This document shows, in pieces, positions 34,006 to 43,534 of a DNA stretch of 46,037 nucleotides. The DNA is from Alphaproteobacteria bacterium (lineage in GTDB: Bacteria > Pseudomonadota > Alphaproteobacteria > Rhodobacterales > Rhodobacteraceae): the NCBI GenBank assembly GCA_024280735.1, contig JAJRPO010000006.1, positions 1 through 46,037 of the forward strand, given 5' to 3'. Both the position numbers and the translations under genes were made by a program. The notes under the pieces are model-generated. The model was given only the letters and a program-made list of their open reading frames with translations. It made no database searches and had not been told where the DNA came from. Each line of letters starts with the position of its first letter. The stretch's first letter is position 1.

Positions 34006-35526
34006 GTGAAATTGGAAGAACAGCGCGAAACTGCATTTTCATTCCTAGAGGGGTATGAGGCATTTCCAATCGCCCTTTTGCGCATCGAAGCCGATGACCG
34101 TGTGACGTTTTGCAATAAAACCGCCCGAGAATACTTGGGCGTTGGCACCGATGAAACCCCCAGATTCGACGATTTGGTTCTGGGATTGGGGCGCAGCGTT
34201 CCTGCTTGGGTTGAATATGTCCGGAAATCTGGCACGAAATCCCAACCTGAAATGTTGGAAACCAAACGGGATGGCGGTGTTTCAATGTTGCAGGTCAGTC
34301 TGATTGGTAATGCCGGCACCCCCAAGGGGACTTTGCTCGCCACGCTAAGTGATGCGACGCAACTGCAATCTTTGCAGGCGCAATTTGTCCAAAGCCAGAA
34401 AATGCAGGCGATCGGTCAGTTGGCGGGCGGGGTTGCGCATGATTTCAATAATCTGCTGACCGCTATTTCCGGCTATTGTGATTTATTGCTGCTGCGCCAT
34501 GAACGGGGCGACCCTGATTATGGCGATCTTGTGCAGATCAGCCAAAATTCCAACCGTGCCGCTGCATTGGTGGGGCAATTGCTGGCTTTTTCACGCAAAC
34601 AAACGCTACAACCCCAGCTGCTCCGCGTGAATGATACACTTTCAGAGTTGACCCACTTGCTAAATCGGCTGGTCGGGGAAAAGGTGCGTTTGAATACGGA
34701 ATATGGCAAAAACCTGCCCGATATTTTCGTGGATGGCCGCCAGCTTGAACAGGTGATCATGAACCTTGTGGTGAACGCGCGTGATGCGATGCCCAAAGGG
34801 GGGGAGGTCGAAATTATTTCCGGTATGCAGGTTTTTTCCGAGGATACCATTATCCAGAAAGCAACAATTCAGGCGGGCACTTACATAAGTATCAAGGTGT
34901 CCGATACAGGCTGTGGCATTCGAAAAGATCAATTGCTAAAGATTTTTGAACCGTTTTTCACCACCAAGAAAGTGGGGGAAGGGACGGGATTGGGCCTGTC
35001 GATGGTCTATGGCATTATCAAACAGACAGGTGGTTTTATTTTTGCAGAAAGTGTTGTCGGTCAGGGGACGAATTTCACCATCCTTTTGCCAGAACACGAT
35101 GGTTCCTCGGTGAAAATAGCCCCTGTGAAAGAGGTTAAAAAAGGCGGCGCAACCGCGCTTAATGGTCAGTCTGTTTTGTTGGTCGAAGACGAAGCCCCGG
35201 TGCGCGCCTTCGCGGCCCGCGCCCTGAAAATGCACGGGGTTGATGTGACGGAAGCATCCTCTGCCGAGCAAGCGCTCGAGATACTGGAGAATCCGGATTG
35301 TTTTGTTGATATTATTATTTCGGATGTTGTGATGCCCGGTATGGACGGGCCAACATGGGTGCGCCAAGCATTGACCAAACGCCCTGATACCAAAGTTATA
35401 TTTGTGTCAGGCTATGCCGAAGAAACCTTCTCCCGTGAGCATACCGAAATATCGAATGCCGTGTTCTTACCCAAACCATTCTCGCTGAAACAACTCATTT
35501 CAAAGGTGCGGGAGTTGTCGAGCTAG
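34006..35526 (+). CDS. cckA: CckA-type hybrid histidine kinase (cytoplasmic part)
   Basis: The 506-residue frame starts at GTG 34006, which lacks an RBS; the protein probably begins at 33755 via the frameshift. Domains: PAS-like (about 10-115), HisKA with H-box GGVAHDFNNLL (His145), HATPase with N-box NLVVNARDAM, G1 DTGCGI, F-box FEPFFTTK and G2 GTGLGLSMV, then a receiver (VLLVEDEAPVR, phospho-acceptor Asp440 in ISDVVMPGMDGPTWV). The DVVMPGMDGPTWVR and VIFVSGYAE blocks are CckA signatures. CckA phosphorylates ChpT, which controls CtrA; in Roseobacters this affects motility, gene transfer agents and cell cycle. Confidence 0.85.
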   Translation: MKLEEQRETAFSFLEGYEAFPIALLRIEADDRVTFCNKTAREYLGVGTDETPRFDDLVLGLGRSVPAWVEYVRKSGTKSQPEMLETKRDGGVSMLQVSLIGNAGTPKGTLLATLSDATQLQSLQAQFVQSQKMQAIGQLAGGVAHDFNNLLTAISGYCDLLLLRHERGDPDYGDLVQISQNSNRAAALVGQLLAFSRKQTLQPQLLRVNDTLSELTHLLNRLVGEKVRLNTEYGKNLPDIFVDGRQLEQVIMNLVVNARDAMPKGGEVEIISGMQVFSEDTIIQKATIQAGTYISIKVSDTGCGIRKDQLLKIFEPFFTTKKVGEGTGLGLSMVYGIIKQTGGFIFAESVVGQGTNFTILLPEHDGSSVKIAPVKEVKKGGATALNGQSVLLVEDEAPVRAFAARALKMHGVDVTEASSAEQALEILENPDCFVDIIISDVVMPGMDGPTWVRQALTKRPDTKVIFVSGYAEETFSREHTEISNAVFLPKPFSLKQLISKVRELSS

Positions 35527-35535
35527 GGCCAGTAC

Positions 35536-36132
35536 CTATTTGCGAAATTGCTCGTACAGCTCGAAATCCTTGCTATATACGTTTCGCAGTTCCGCCAGTA
35601 GGGCCTTGCTCAAAGACAAATCTGCCTTTGGCGAGGTGTTGGCATGCCCTAGCGTTACGGATCGCCCCAGCCGATTCTGCATAAACCGCATCATCCCTGC
35701 CATGTCTTCATAGCAAAACAGATAACTGACGCCCAATTCATTATCCTTGTCACTCAGGAACTTGGCCTGCGAGCCAACCCGTGCGTAGTCAGGCGGTGTG
35801 TCCGACAGATACGCCGCAACAAACTGGTCAAAACTAACCCCGACTGTACTATTTGTCGTTCCGGAAATCTCCTCCCGGCCCCGATACCTGTACCAACTGC
35901 CAAGCCAATCCACAGGTTCGCGAATGACCGCGACCGTGTCAGGTTCGTCCTTGGTAAAAGTCATCACAAACGGTTCCAACATCCGTTTATACTTGCGATA
36001 GGGTGTGTGTTTGGCATTAGGCGTTCTTGCCAAACGGATGTCACACCCACTGCCAAACGCCATTTCAATAGAGGTGGATGCGGTTTTCGGTGTGGCCAAA
36101 AAAACCAGCTTTTCCTTCAAGAAAATCATCAT
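35536..36132 (-). CDS. Sulfotransferase-like protein
   Basis: A 198-residue protein. FLATPKTASTSIE fits the PAPS 5'-phosphosulfate loop and VIREPVDWLGSWYR the 3'-phosphate motif of sulfotransferases. It is often mis-named gamma-glutamyl kinase in related genomes; there is no kinase motif. It is convergent with cckA. Its substrate is unknown. An adjacent recA promoter region lies upstream. Confidence 0.7.
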   Translation of the reverse strand: MMIFLKEKLVFLATPKTASTSIEMAFGSGCDIRLARTPNAKHTPYRKYKRMLEPFVMTFTKDEPDTVAVIREPVDWLGSWYRYRGREEISGTTNSTVGVSFDQFVAAYLSDTPPDYARVGSQAKFLSDKDNELGVSYLFCYEDMAGMMRFMQNRLGRSVTLGHANTSPKADLSLSKALLAELRNVYSKDFELYEQFRK

Positions 36133-36261
36133 ACGCGTTACCTGCCCGATTTATTTTTACTTTTAACGGCTATTTTTACCAATCATAAACCTTCATGACC
36201 AATTGTGGAATTGAAATATTCACTTGTAATGTTCTCTCTTTGGTCTCATAGGTTAACAAGA

Positions 36262-36276
36262 GAACAAGAGCAGAAC
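36262..36276 (+). promoter_or_regulatory. SOS/LexA box of recA
   Basis: GAAC-N7-GAAC, the alphaproteobacterial LexA site, 50 bp upstream of the recA ATG. A related imperfect box on the opposite strand (GTTC-N7-GGTC) lies at 36231-36245. RecA is therefore expected to be SOS-induced. Confidence 0.8.
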
Positions 36277-36326
36277 ATCAGCAGCGATTGCCGCATAGCG
36301 CGCGATATGAAATAAGAGGAAAGAAA

Positions 36327-37400
36327 ATGGCGACTCCCCTACTTGATTTGAATGAAAGACGCGCAATGGATAAAGATAAAGCACTGGCATCGGCGCTGAG
36401 CCAGATTGAACGACAGTTTGGCAAAGGCTCGATAATGAAGCTGGGCCAGGCCGGCGCGGCACTCGATGTCGAGGCTTCCTCTACGGGGTCGATCGGTCTC
36501 GATATTGCGCTGGGCATCGGCGGCATCCCAAGGGGCCGTGTGATTGAAATATATGGGCCGGAAAGCTCTGGTAAGACCACAGTAACGTTGCACTGCATTG
36601 CCGAAATGCAAAAAAAGGGCGGCGTTTGTGCCTTTGTCGATGCGGAACACGCGCTTGATCCGTCTTATGCCAAAAAATTGGGGGTCAATCTGGATGACCT
36701 GCTGATTTCCCAGCCTGACACGGGTGAACAGGCGTTGGAAATTACCGATACATTGGTGCGTTCCGGGGCCATCGATATGGTGGTGATTGATTCGGTTGCG
36801 GCCCTGACCCCTAAGGCAGAGCTGGAGGGCGATATGGGCGATCATCAGGTGGGCGCGCAGGCCCGATTGATGTCGCAGGCCATGCGCAAACTGACGGGGT
36901 CCATTTCAAAATCGGGTTGCACTGTATTCTTTATCAACCAGATTCGGATGAAAATTGGCGTGATGTTTGGCTCGCCTGAAACAACGTCCGGCGGCAACGC
37001 CCTGAAATTCTATGCCTCTGTGCGTCTGGATATTCGCCGAATCGGTGCAATTAAAGACCGCGATGAAATCGTTGGTAACGCGACACGGGTTAAAGTGGTC
37101 AAAAATAAGGTGGCACCGCCGTTCAAACAGGTTGAATTCGACATTATGTATGGCGAAGGCATTTCCAAACGTGGGGAATTGATTGACCTCGGGGTCAAAG
37201 CCGGGATTGTTGAAAAATCCGGCTCGTGGTTCTCTTATGGTGACCAACGCGTTGGGCAGGGCCGCGAAAACGCCAAGAAGTTTATGAAAGATAACCCGAT
37301 GATTGCCTATGAGATCGAGGATAAAATCCGTGCCGCTCATGGTTTGGAATTCGACATGCCGCCCCCGACAGCCGCAGATGACGACGTCGTCGAGAAATAA
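36327..37400 (+). CDS. recA: Recombinase RecA
   Basis: A 357-residue protein from ATG 36327, with AGAGGA upstream; an open frame to 36288 adds 13 residues unlike the family N-terminus. Seen: Walker [41 protein letters not shown], the L1/L2 loops ([20 protein letters not shown] and [14 protein letters not shown]) and the [13 protein letters not shown] block. It mediates strand exchange and LexA cleavage. An acidic C-terminal tail ends the protein. Confidence 0.98.
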   Translation: MATPLLDLNERRAMDKDKALASALSQIERQFGKGSIMKLGQAGAALDVEASSTGSIGLDIALGIGGIPRGRVIEIYGPESSGKTTVTLHCIAEMQKKGGVCAFVDAEHALDPSYAKKLGVNLDDLLISQPDTGEQALEITDTLVRSGAIDMVVIDSVAALTPKAELEGDMGDHQVGAQARLMSQAMRKLTGSISKSGCTVFFINQIRMKIGVMFGSPETTSGGNALKFYASVRLDIRRIGAIKDRDEIVGNATRVKVVKNKVAPPFKQVEFDIMYGEGISKRGELIDLGVKAGIVEKSGSWFSYGDQRVGQGRENAKKFMKDNPMIAYEIEDKIRAAHGLEFDMPPPTAADDDVVEK

Positions 37401-37445
37401 ATGTATTCATGCGCTCCGCGCGGGGATATTTAACAGAACAAAGAA

Positions 37446-37511
37446 ATGAAGCGGCGGGGAAACTCGGCGCTTTTGTTTTGGATGGTGGACAGACTTGGGG
37501 CAGGGCGCTAA
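37446..37511 (+). CDS. Tiny frame between recA and alaS, possible leader peptide
   Basis: A 21-codon frame (MKRRGNSALLFWMVDRLGAGR) that ends 36 bp before the alaS ATG. No clear RBS. It might regulate alaS by attenuation or be a gene remnant; low support. Confidence 0.2.
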   Translation: MKRRGNSALLFWMVDRLGAGR

Positions 37512-37547
37512 ACCGCTGTGACGCCTTAACATTGCAGGATCACGCCA

Positions 37548-40202
37548 ATGAACAGCTTGAACGATATACGCTCCACATTCCTTGATTTCTTTGCCAAGAA
37601 TGGCCACGCGGTTGTGGACAGTTCGCCCCTTGTCCCGCGCAATGACCCGACACTGATGTTTGTTAATTCCGGCATGGTGCAGTTCAAAAACCTGTTTACC
37701 GGTGTTGAAAAACGCGATTATGTGCGGGCAACCACGGCGCAGAAATGTGTGCGTGCGGGGGGCAAGCACAATGACCTGGACAATGTGGGATACACGGCGC
37801 GCCACCATACATTCTTTGAAATGCTGGGGAATTTTTCCTTTGGGGATTATTTCAAGGAAGAGGCGATCATTTATGCTTGGGACTTGATTACCAAGGATTT
37901 CGGCATCGACAAAGACAAGCTGCTGGTCACAGTCTATCACACCGACGACACGGCGGCGGAAATCTGGAAGCGGTATGCGGGCCTGCCCGATGAGCGGATC
38001 ATTCGCATCGCCACCAATGACAACTTTTGGATGATGGGGCCAACAGGACCCTGTGGTCCTTGCACCGAGATTTTTTACGACCATGGTGACCATATTTGGG
38101 GTGGTCCTCCCGGTTCCCCCGATGAAGATGGCGATCGTTTCATTGAAATCTGGAACGTGGTGTTCATGCAGAATGAACAATTTGCCGATGGCAGTAAAAT
38201 CGACCTGAAAAATCAATCAATTGACACGGGTATGGGGCTAGAGCGGGTCGCAGCCTTGATGCAGGGCAGCTATGACAATTATGACACCGACCTGTTTAAA
38301 GCCCTGATCGAGGCCTCGGCCCATGGCACCGGTGTTGACCCTTATGGCGACAAAAATATCCACCACCGCGTGATTGCGGACCATCTGCGCTCCACGTCCT
38401 TTCTGATTGCGGACGGGGTTTTGCCCAGCAACGAGGGGCGCGGATATGTTTTGCGCCGGATCATGCGCCGCGCCATGCGCCATGCCCATTTACTGGGGGC
38501 GCAAGACCCGTTGATGCACCGTTTGGTGCCAGAATTGGTGCGCCAGATGGGGCAGGCCTATCCCGAATTGACCCGCGCCCAAAGCATGATCGAAGAAACC
38601 CTGTTGCTGGAGGAAACCCGTTTCAAAACCACGCTTGACCGTGGGCTTGGCTTACTGGACGCCGCCTTGGAAGACTTGCCGAGTGGCGCGACACTGCCTG
38701 GCGAAACCGCTTTCAAGCTCTATGACACTTTCGGATTTCCCCTTGATCTGACACAGGATGCACTGCGAGAAAAAGGCGTCAAAGTCGATACTGACGGTTT
38801 TGACACAGCCATGGCCGCGCAGAAAGCCAAGGCCCGGGCCGCCTGGGTTGGCACGGGACAAGCAACCGATGAAACCATCTGGTTTGATCTGGCGGAGGCG
38901 CATGGCGCAACCGAGTTTTTGGGTTATGACACTGAGGTGGCCGAGGGGCAGGTATTGGCCGTCGTGTGCGGTGGCAAGGTAACCGATTGCGCAGATGGAT
39001 TGGCGCAAATCGTGTTGAATCAAACACCGTTTTACGCGGAATCCGGCGGGCAAGTCGCTGATAACGGCTTGTTGAAAACCGACGGTGGCGAGATGCAAAT
39101 CACGGATGTGCGTAAGTCTGCCGGTGTTTTCATCCACAGTGGCAAAGTTGTTCGCGGTGAAATTTCCACAGGTGCCGCCGCCGAATTGCAGGTGGATCAT
39201 ACGCGTCGCAGCAGTATCCGCGCCAATCACTCGGCCACACATTTGTTGCACGAGGCGCTACGCCAGCACTTAGGAGAGCATGTTGCGCAGCGCGGCTCGT
39301 TAAATGCCGATGATCGTTTGCGTTTTGATTTTTCCCATTCCAAAGGAATGACAGCGGCAGAATTGGGACAGGTTGAAACCGAAGTGAACGGTTATATCCG
39401 GCAAAACACCGCCGTTGAGACTCGCATTATGACGCCTGACGAGGCGCGCGATTTGGGGGCGCAGGCCTTGTTTGGGGAGAAATACGGCGACGAAGTGCGG
39501 GTGGTTTCCATGGGCGAACAGATCGGCAGTGGTAAAGGCAGCGCTGGGGCGACCTATTCGCTGGAACTTTGCGGGGGCACACATGTAATACGCACCGGTG
39601 ACATCGGATTGTTCACTTTGATCAGCGAATCCGCCTCTTCTTCGGGGGTACGCCGAATTGAGGCATTGACCGGGCAGGCAGCATTTGATCACTTTAGCGA
39701 CCGGCAAAACATGCTGGCGGATGCTGCCAACAGCCTGAAATCGCGCGCAGAAGATGTGCCGGAGCGGGTGAAATCCTTGCTTGAGGAGCGTAAAGCGTTG
39801 AACAATGAAATCGCAGATTTGCGCAAGCAAATTGCGATGGGCAGCAGTGCTGACACGACAAGCGTCGAGCAAATTAACGGCATCCCATTCTTTGCACAAA
39901 TCCTGGCGGATGTGCCGGGCAAGGACCTGCGCGGGTTGATTGACGAACATAAATCGCGCCTTGGGTCCGGTGCCATTTTGTTGATTTCCGGCGCAGGCGG
40001 CAAGGCAGCCGTGGCAGCCGGTGTCACGGATGATCTAACGCCGAAAGTTTCTGCCGTTGATCTGGTCAAGGCCGCGGCGGCAGCTTTGGGTGGCAAGGGC
40101 GGTGGCGGGCGTGCAGATATGGCGCAGGCTGGCGGGCCGAATATTGACAGTGCAGAGGCCGCGGTGGCCGCTGCGAAACAGGTTTTGGAGGGTTGGAAAT
40201 GA
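37548..40202 (+). CDS. alaS: Alanine--tRNA ligase
   Basis: An 884-residue class II synthetase. The N-terminal part has [37 protein letters not shown] (motif 2) and [13 protein letters not shown] (motif 3); the editing domain has [13 protein letters not shown] and CGGTHV zinc residues; the C-terminal C-Ala domain runs to the end ([16 protein letters not shown]). Length is normal. The stop overlaps the next gene's ATG (ATGA). It charges tRNA-Ala and edits Ser/Gly mischarging. Confidence 0.98.
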   Translation: MNSLNDIRSTFLDFFAKNGHAVVDSSPLVPRNDPTLMFVNSGMVQFKNLFTGVEKRDYVRATTAQKCVRAGGKHNDLDNVGYTARHHTFFEMLGNFSFGDYFKEEAIIYAWDLITKDFGIDKDKLLVTVYHTDDTAAEIWKRYAGLPDERIIRIATNDNFWMMGPTGPCGPCTEIFYDHGDHIWGGPPGSPDEDGDRFIEIWNVVFMQNEQFADGSKIDLKNQSIDTGMGLERVAALMQGSYDNYDTDLFKALIEASAHGTGVDPYGDKNIHHRVIADHLRSTSFLIADGVLPSNEGRGYVLRRIMRRAMRHAHLLGAQDPLMHRLVPELVRQMGQAYPELTRAQSMIEETLLLEETRFKTTLDRGLGLLDAALEDLPSGATLPGETAFKLYDTFGFPLDLTQDALREKGVKVDTDGFDTAMAAQKAKARAAWVGTGQATDETIWFDLAEAHGATEFLGYDTEVAEGQVLAVVCGGKVTDCADGLAQIVLNQTPFYAESGGQVADNGLLKTDGGEMQITDVRKSAGVFIHSGKVVRGEISTGAAAELQVDHTRRSSIRANHSATHLLHEALRQHLGEHVAQRGSLNADDRLRFDFSHSKGMTAAELGQVETEVNGYIRQNTAVETRIMTPDEARDLGAQALFGEKYGDEVRVVSMGEQIGSGKGSAGATYSLELCGGTHVIRTGDIGLFTLISESASSSGVRRIEALTGQAAFDHFSDRQNMLADAANSLKSRAEDVPERVKSLLEERKALNNEIADLRKQIAMGSSADTTSVEQINGIPFFAQILADVPGKDLRGLIDEHKSRLGSGAILLISGAGGKAAVAAGVTDDLTPKVSAVDLVKAAAAALGGKGGGGRADMAQAGGPNIDSAEAAVAAAKQVLEGWK

Positions 40203-40483
40203 CAGCTTATACAATGGCGCATATCGATGTGAAAGACGACGCCGCATATGCGAAATACGCGGCGCTGGCGGGGCCTGCTGTGGCAAAATACGGCGGTGAA
40301 TTTCTGGCGCGTGGCGGCGAAACTGCCGTGATGGAGGGCAAAGCACGGTCGCGCAATGTGATCATCCGGTTTAAAGACATGGCAACTGCCAAAGCGTTTT
40401 ATCACAGCCCGGAGTATCAAGAGGCACTCAGCCATGGCTTGCCTGCGGCGGACCGTGATTACCTGTTTGTGGAGGGCGTGTAA
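40199..40483 (+). CDS. DUF1330 protein, first copy
   Basis: A 94-residue ferredoxin-like-fold protein ([59 protein letters not shown]) of the DUF1330/dimeric alpha-beta-barrel family. It starts at ATG 40199, overlapping the alaS stop. The family has no settled function. It is translationally coupled to alaS and to its paralogue. Confidence 0.85.
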   Translation: MTAYTMAHIDVKDDAAYAKYAALAGPAVAKYGGEFLARGGETAVMEGKARSRNVIIRFKDMATAKAFYHSPEYQEALSHGLPAADRDYLFVEGV

Positions 40484-40767
40484 TGACCGCATATGTTATC
40501 GCGCAAATCACCGTAACGGACCCGGATGGATATCTGGAATACGCCAGCCAAACCGTTGCCATAGCAGAGAGGTTTGGCGGGAAATTCCTTGTAAAAGGCG
40601 GCCCCTCAGAACAGGTTGAGGGCGTTGGGAAAGACCGCAATGTAATTGTCGAGTTCTCGGATGTTGCCGCTGCCAAAGCTTTCTACAACTCGGATGAATA
40701 CCGTAAAATACTGCCGGTTGCTTTGCGGTGTTCTCGCCGTGATTTGGTGATTGTTGAAGGTGTCTAA
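40483..40767 (+). CDS. DUF1330 protein, second copy
   Basis: A 94-residue paralogue of the preceding protein ([61 protein letters not shown]); similar along the whole length, so a tandem duplication that has diverged. Start and previous stop overlap by one base (TAATG). The last bases overlap the SMR gene on the other strand by 4 bp. Confidence 0.85.
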   Translation: MTAYVIAQITVTDPDGYLEYASQTVAIAERFGGKFLVKGGPSEQVEGVGKDRNVIVEFSDVAAAKAFYNSDEYRKILPVALRCSRRDLVIVEGV

Positions 40768-41099
40768 TGTGTGGTTGAGCCAGAAAATAGGTTAATCACC
40801 AATACGCCCGCCACAATCAGCGCCATACCGACGACGGCCGCAAAATCCAGTTTCTGATTGAACATAAAATAGCCGGCGATTGCGATCAGAATGATCCCCG
40901 TTCCGGACCAAATGGCATAGACCAGCCCGACGGGCATCACCTTGAGCACAAGCGCCATAAAATAGAACGAGAACCCGTAGCTGACGATCAATATAAGGAC
41001 GGGGATCGGCTTGGTGAATTGCAGGGAGGCCTGCATGGCCAAGGTTCCGATTGTCTCCAATATTACTGCGGCCAATAGGTTGATATAGTGCAGCGGCAT
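40764..41099 (-). CDS. SMR-family small multidrug transporter (EmrE-like)
   Basis: A 111-residue protein with four hydrophobic helices. The start is ATG 41099 (MPLHYINLLAAVILETIG), because Glu15 is then in the place of the proton-linked Glu14 of EmrE; an open upstream frame is hydrophilic. It has YGFSFYFMALVLKVMPVGLVYAIWSGTG, typical of the family. It exports cationic drugs or osmolytes by proton exchange. Confidence 0.9.
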   Translation of the reverse strand: MPLHYINLLAAVILETIGTLAMQASLQFTKPIPVLILIVSYGFSFYFMALVLKVMPVGLVYAIWSGTGIILIAIAGYFMFNQKLDFAAVVGMALIVAGVLVINLFSGSTTH

Positions 41100-41199
41100 C
41101 TGGTTTCCTCTCGCCAATATTTCCCAAACTCTAGGCCTGTAGCAAACCCGCCACAAGTGCACCTTTTGGGGGGGATGATTGACCTTGAGAGGCCAATTC

Positions 41200-41529
41200 C
41201 TATTTGGCTGGAAGCGCGCCGACAAAATCCAAAGCCAAGTCCAGAACTTGTTTGTTCCTATCGTCATCTGCCAATAAACCCGCGTTCACATCCAGCATGC
41301 CACCCATTTTTTTGCTGGTAAATGCCAGTGGTGAAACGCCGTTCACGGCCAGAGCAGCCGCCTCATTCCCTTTGCCAACACGGTACATTCCGCCGCCCTT
41401 GTGGACACCGCACAGCATATTTCCATTCAACATGAAACACAGGCCACCAAACATTTTCTTTTCAACGATGCCCTTCATGTCGCCAATAGCATCCCGCATC
41501 AATGCCGCGTGCCCCTCATCATATGCCAT
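41200..41529 (-). CDS. TfoX N-terminal-domain protein
   Basis: A 109-residue protein with the pattern VEKKMFGGLCFMLNGNMLCGV... and MYRVGKGNEA, matching the TfoX_N domain (Sxy/TfoX-like). It lacks the C-terminal domain of competence regulators. It is small and cytoplasmic; function outside gamma-proteobacteria is unclear. Confidence 0.8.
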   Translation of the reverse strand: MAYDEGHAALMRDAIGDMKGIVEKKMFGGLCFMLNGNMLCGVHKGGGMYRVGKGNEAAALAVNGVSPLAFTSKKMGGMLDVNAGLLADDDRNKQVLDLALDFVGALPAK

Positions 41530-41597
41530 TCTACTCTCCTTGATCTTGTGTCGCCATCAGCGTATCACGCAACGGCTGTAAGCAGGAGAATTTCTAC

Positions 41598-42383
41598 ATG
41601 TCGGGAACCGACCACGCCAAAGCCGCTGATTGGGGCGGGCCGCAGCCTGCAATCGTGCTGATTGCTCCGCAAATGGGCGAGAACATCGGTGCAGCGGCGC
41701 GGGCGATGTATAATTTCGGTCTGGAATGGATGCGCATTGTGAACCCGCGCGATGGCTGGCCCAATCAAAAGGCTGTGACCATGGCCAGCGGGGCCGGGCG
41801 CGTGCTTGACCAAGTTTCGGTGACGCAAACCACGGATGAGGCAATTGGCGATCTGAATTATATTTTTGCGACAACCGCGCGGGGCCGCGATCTGACCAAA
41901 CCCGTTGTGTCGCCGGAACGCGCGATGCAACAAGCGCGTGCGATGATCGGCCAGGGGCAAAAGGTCGGCATTCTGTTTGGGCCGGAACGCTCTGGCTTGA
42001 ACAACGACGACATTGCCCGTGCCAACGCAATTATTTCAGTGCCCGTTAACCCCGCATACGGATCACTCAATCTGGCCCAATGTGTGTTGCTGCTGGCCTA
42101 TGAATGGCGACGCCAAACCGGCGAGGTCGTGCCGGAGGTTCTGGAACTGGCGGGATCCCATCCTGCCAGCAACATCGAAATTCAAAAACTGACCGAGCAT
42201 ATGGAGCAGCGCCTTGAAACAACCGGATTTTTCTGGCCGGAACATAAGGCCGAGAGCATGATCCTGAACCTGCGCAACATGATTTCCCGCATGCCCCTGA
42301 CGGATGCGGACGTGCGCATCATGCACGGTATCATTCGCGCCTTGTCGGACAAGCATCCAAAGACTAAGTTTCCCAAAAACTAG
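41598..42383 (+). CDS. trmJ: tRNA (Cm32/Um32) 2'-O-methyltransferase
   Basis: A 261-residue SpoU-class SPOUT enzyme. Seen: IVLIAPQMGENIGAAARAMYNFGL, FGPERSGLNNDDIA, and VPVNPAYGSLNLAQCVLLLAYE, the three SPOUT motifs. AGGAG lies upstream of the ATG. It methylates position 32 of tRNAs. ctaA starts 9 bp later. Confidence 0.9.
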   Translation: MSGTDHAKAADWGGPQPAIVLIAPQMGENIGAAARAMYNFGLEWMRIVNPRDGWPNQKAVTMASGAGRVLDQVSVTQTTDEAIGDLNYIFATTARGRDLTKPVVSPERAMQQARAMIGQGQKVGILFGPERSGLNNDDIARANAIISVPVNPAYGSLNLAQCVLLLAYEWRRQTGEVVPEVLELAGSHPASNIEIQKLTEHMEQRLETTGFFWPEHKAESMILNLRNMISRMPLTDADVRIMHGIIRALSDKHPKTKFPKN

Positions 42384-42392
42384 GGGTAGAAG

Positions 42393-43529
42393 ATGAGCAA
42401 ACCACGCAGCATTTTTGAAGACGTCGGTGGTGACAAACCTACCGAGATCGCGCCCAAAACCGGGGGGATTGACGGCGGCAAACAAGGCTCGCGCCGCGCG
42501 GTGTCCATCTGGCTGGCAATTCTGTTTGCGCTGGTGGCATTGATGGTGATTGTTGGCGGTCTGACCCGTTTGACAGACAGTGGATTGTCCATAACCGAAT
42601 GGAAACCCGTCACGGGCGCGGTGCCGCCAATGGGGGCAGCTGCTTGGGATGCCGAGTTTGCAAAATACCAGAAATCACCGGAATTTATGCTGCAAAACAA
42701 GGGCATGACCCTGTCAGAGTTCAAGGGAATCTTTTGGTGGGAGTGGGGCCATCGCCAGTTGGGCCGGCTTGTTGGCCTCGTGTGGGCCGTTGGTTTTCTG
42801 TTTCTATTGGCCACAAAACGTATTCCCCGTGGCTGGCACGGGCGCCTGATCGGGGTTGGGTTTCTGGGCGGATTACAGGGGGCCGTAGGCTGGTGGATGG
42901 TTTCCTCCGGCCTAACGGGGCGCATGGTTGATGTGGCCTCTTACCGCCTCGCCATCCATTTGGGTCTGGCATTTATCATCCTCGGAGTGATCGCCAGCTT
43001 TTTCTGGCAGATGCGACGTAGCGACATCGACCTGATGCAGGCGCGCCGTTCACGGGAAGGCGGCTTGGTGACACTCTCGACACTTTTGCTGGTATTGGTG
43101 TTCGGCCAAATTCTGCTTGGTGCCCTCGTTGCGGGGATCGACGCCGGACGCAGCTATCCGGAATGGCCGTTGATGAACGGCGCGTTCCTACCTTCCGAGA
43201 GTTTCGATCTCGAACCGATGTGGGCTAACTTTTTTGAAAATGCCGCACTGGTGCAGTTCAACCACCGGCTGCTTGGCTATCTGGTTTTTGCGCTGACGAT
43301 AGCCACGTGGTGGAAATCCCGCCGCTCGCCGGTAATCAGCACGAAAAAGGCATTTCGCATGATGGTGTCAGTGGTGGTCTTGCAGATGGTCCTTGGTATA
43401 GTCACAGTCCTTTACTCCGCCCCGTGGCATGTCGCAATAATTCACCAAATCGGCGCAATTCTGGTTTTCACAACCGTTCTGCGCTGCCGCTTTTTATCCG
43501 CCTTTCCCAAGGCTCAAAGTTTGAGGTAA
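42393..43529 (+). CDS. ctaA: Heme A synthase (COX15/CtaA)
   Basis: A 378-residue membrane protein with eight helices. Motifs: GGLTRLTDSGLSITEWKPVTG, FWWEWGHRQLGRL, AIHLGLAFIIL, QFNHRLLGYLVF, IIHQIGAI; the histidines bind heme. It oxidises heme O to heme A for cytochrome aa3 oxidase. Short cytoplasmic N-terminus (about 30 residues). The M32 gene follows after 5 bp. Confidence 0.95.
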   Translation: MSKPRSIFEDVGGDKPTEIAPKTGGIDGGKQGSRRAVSIWLAILFALVALMVIVGGLTRLTDSGLSITEWKPVTGAVPPMGAAAWDAEFAKYQKSPEFMLQNKGMTLSEFKGIFWWEWGHRQLGRLVGLVWAVGFLFLLATKRIPRGWHGRLIGVGFLGGLQGAVGWWMVSSGLTGRMVDVASYRLAIHLGLAFIILGVIASFFWQMRRSDIDLMQARRSREGGLVTLSTLLLVLVFGQILLGALVAGIDAGRSYPEWPLMNGAFLPSESFDLEPMWANFFENAALVQFNHRLLGYLVFALTIATWWKSRRSPVISTKKAFRMMVSVVVLQMVLGIVTVLYSAPWHVAIIHQIGAILVFTTVLRCRFLSAFPKAQSLR

Positions 43530-43534
43530 CCGTT

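Noticed and set aside
35536-36132. Gamma-glutamyl kinase
   Set aside because: No amino-acid-kinase motifs; motifs fit the sulfotransferase fold.
37407-38216. 269-codon minus-strand frame opposite the start of alaS
   Set aside because: Antisense shadow of a certain gene, with no motif.
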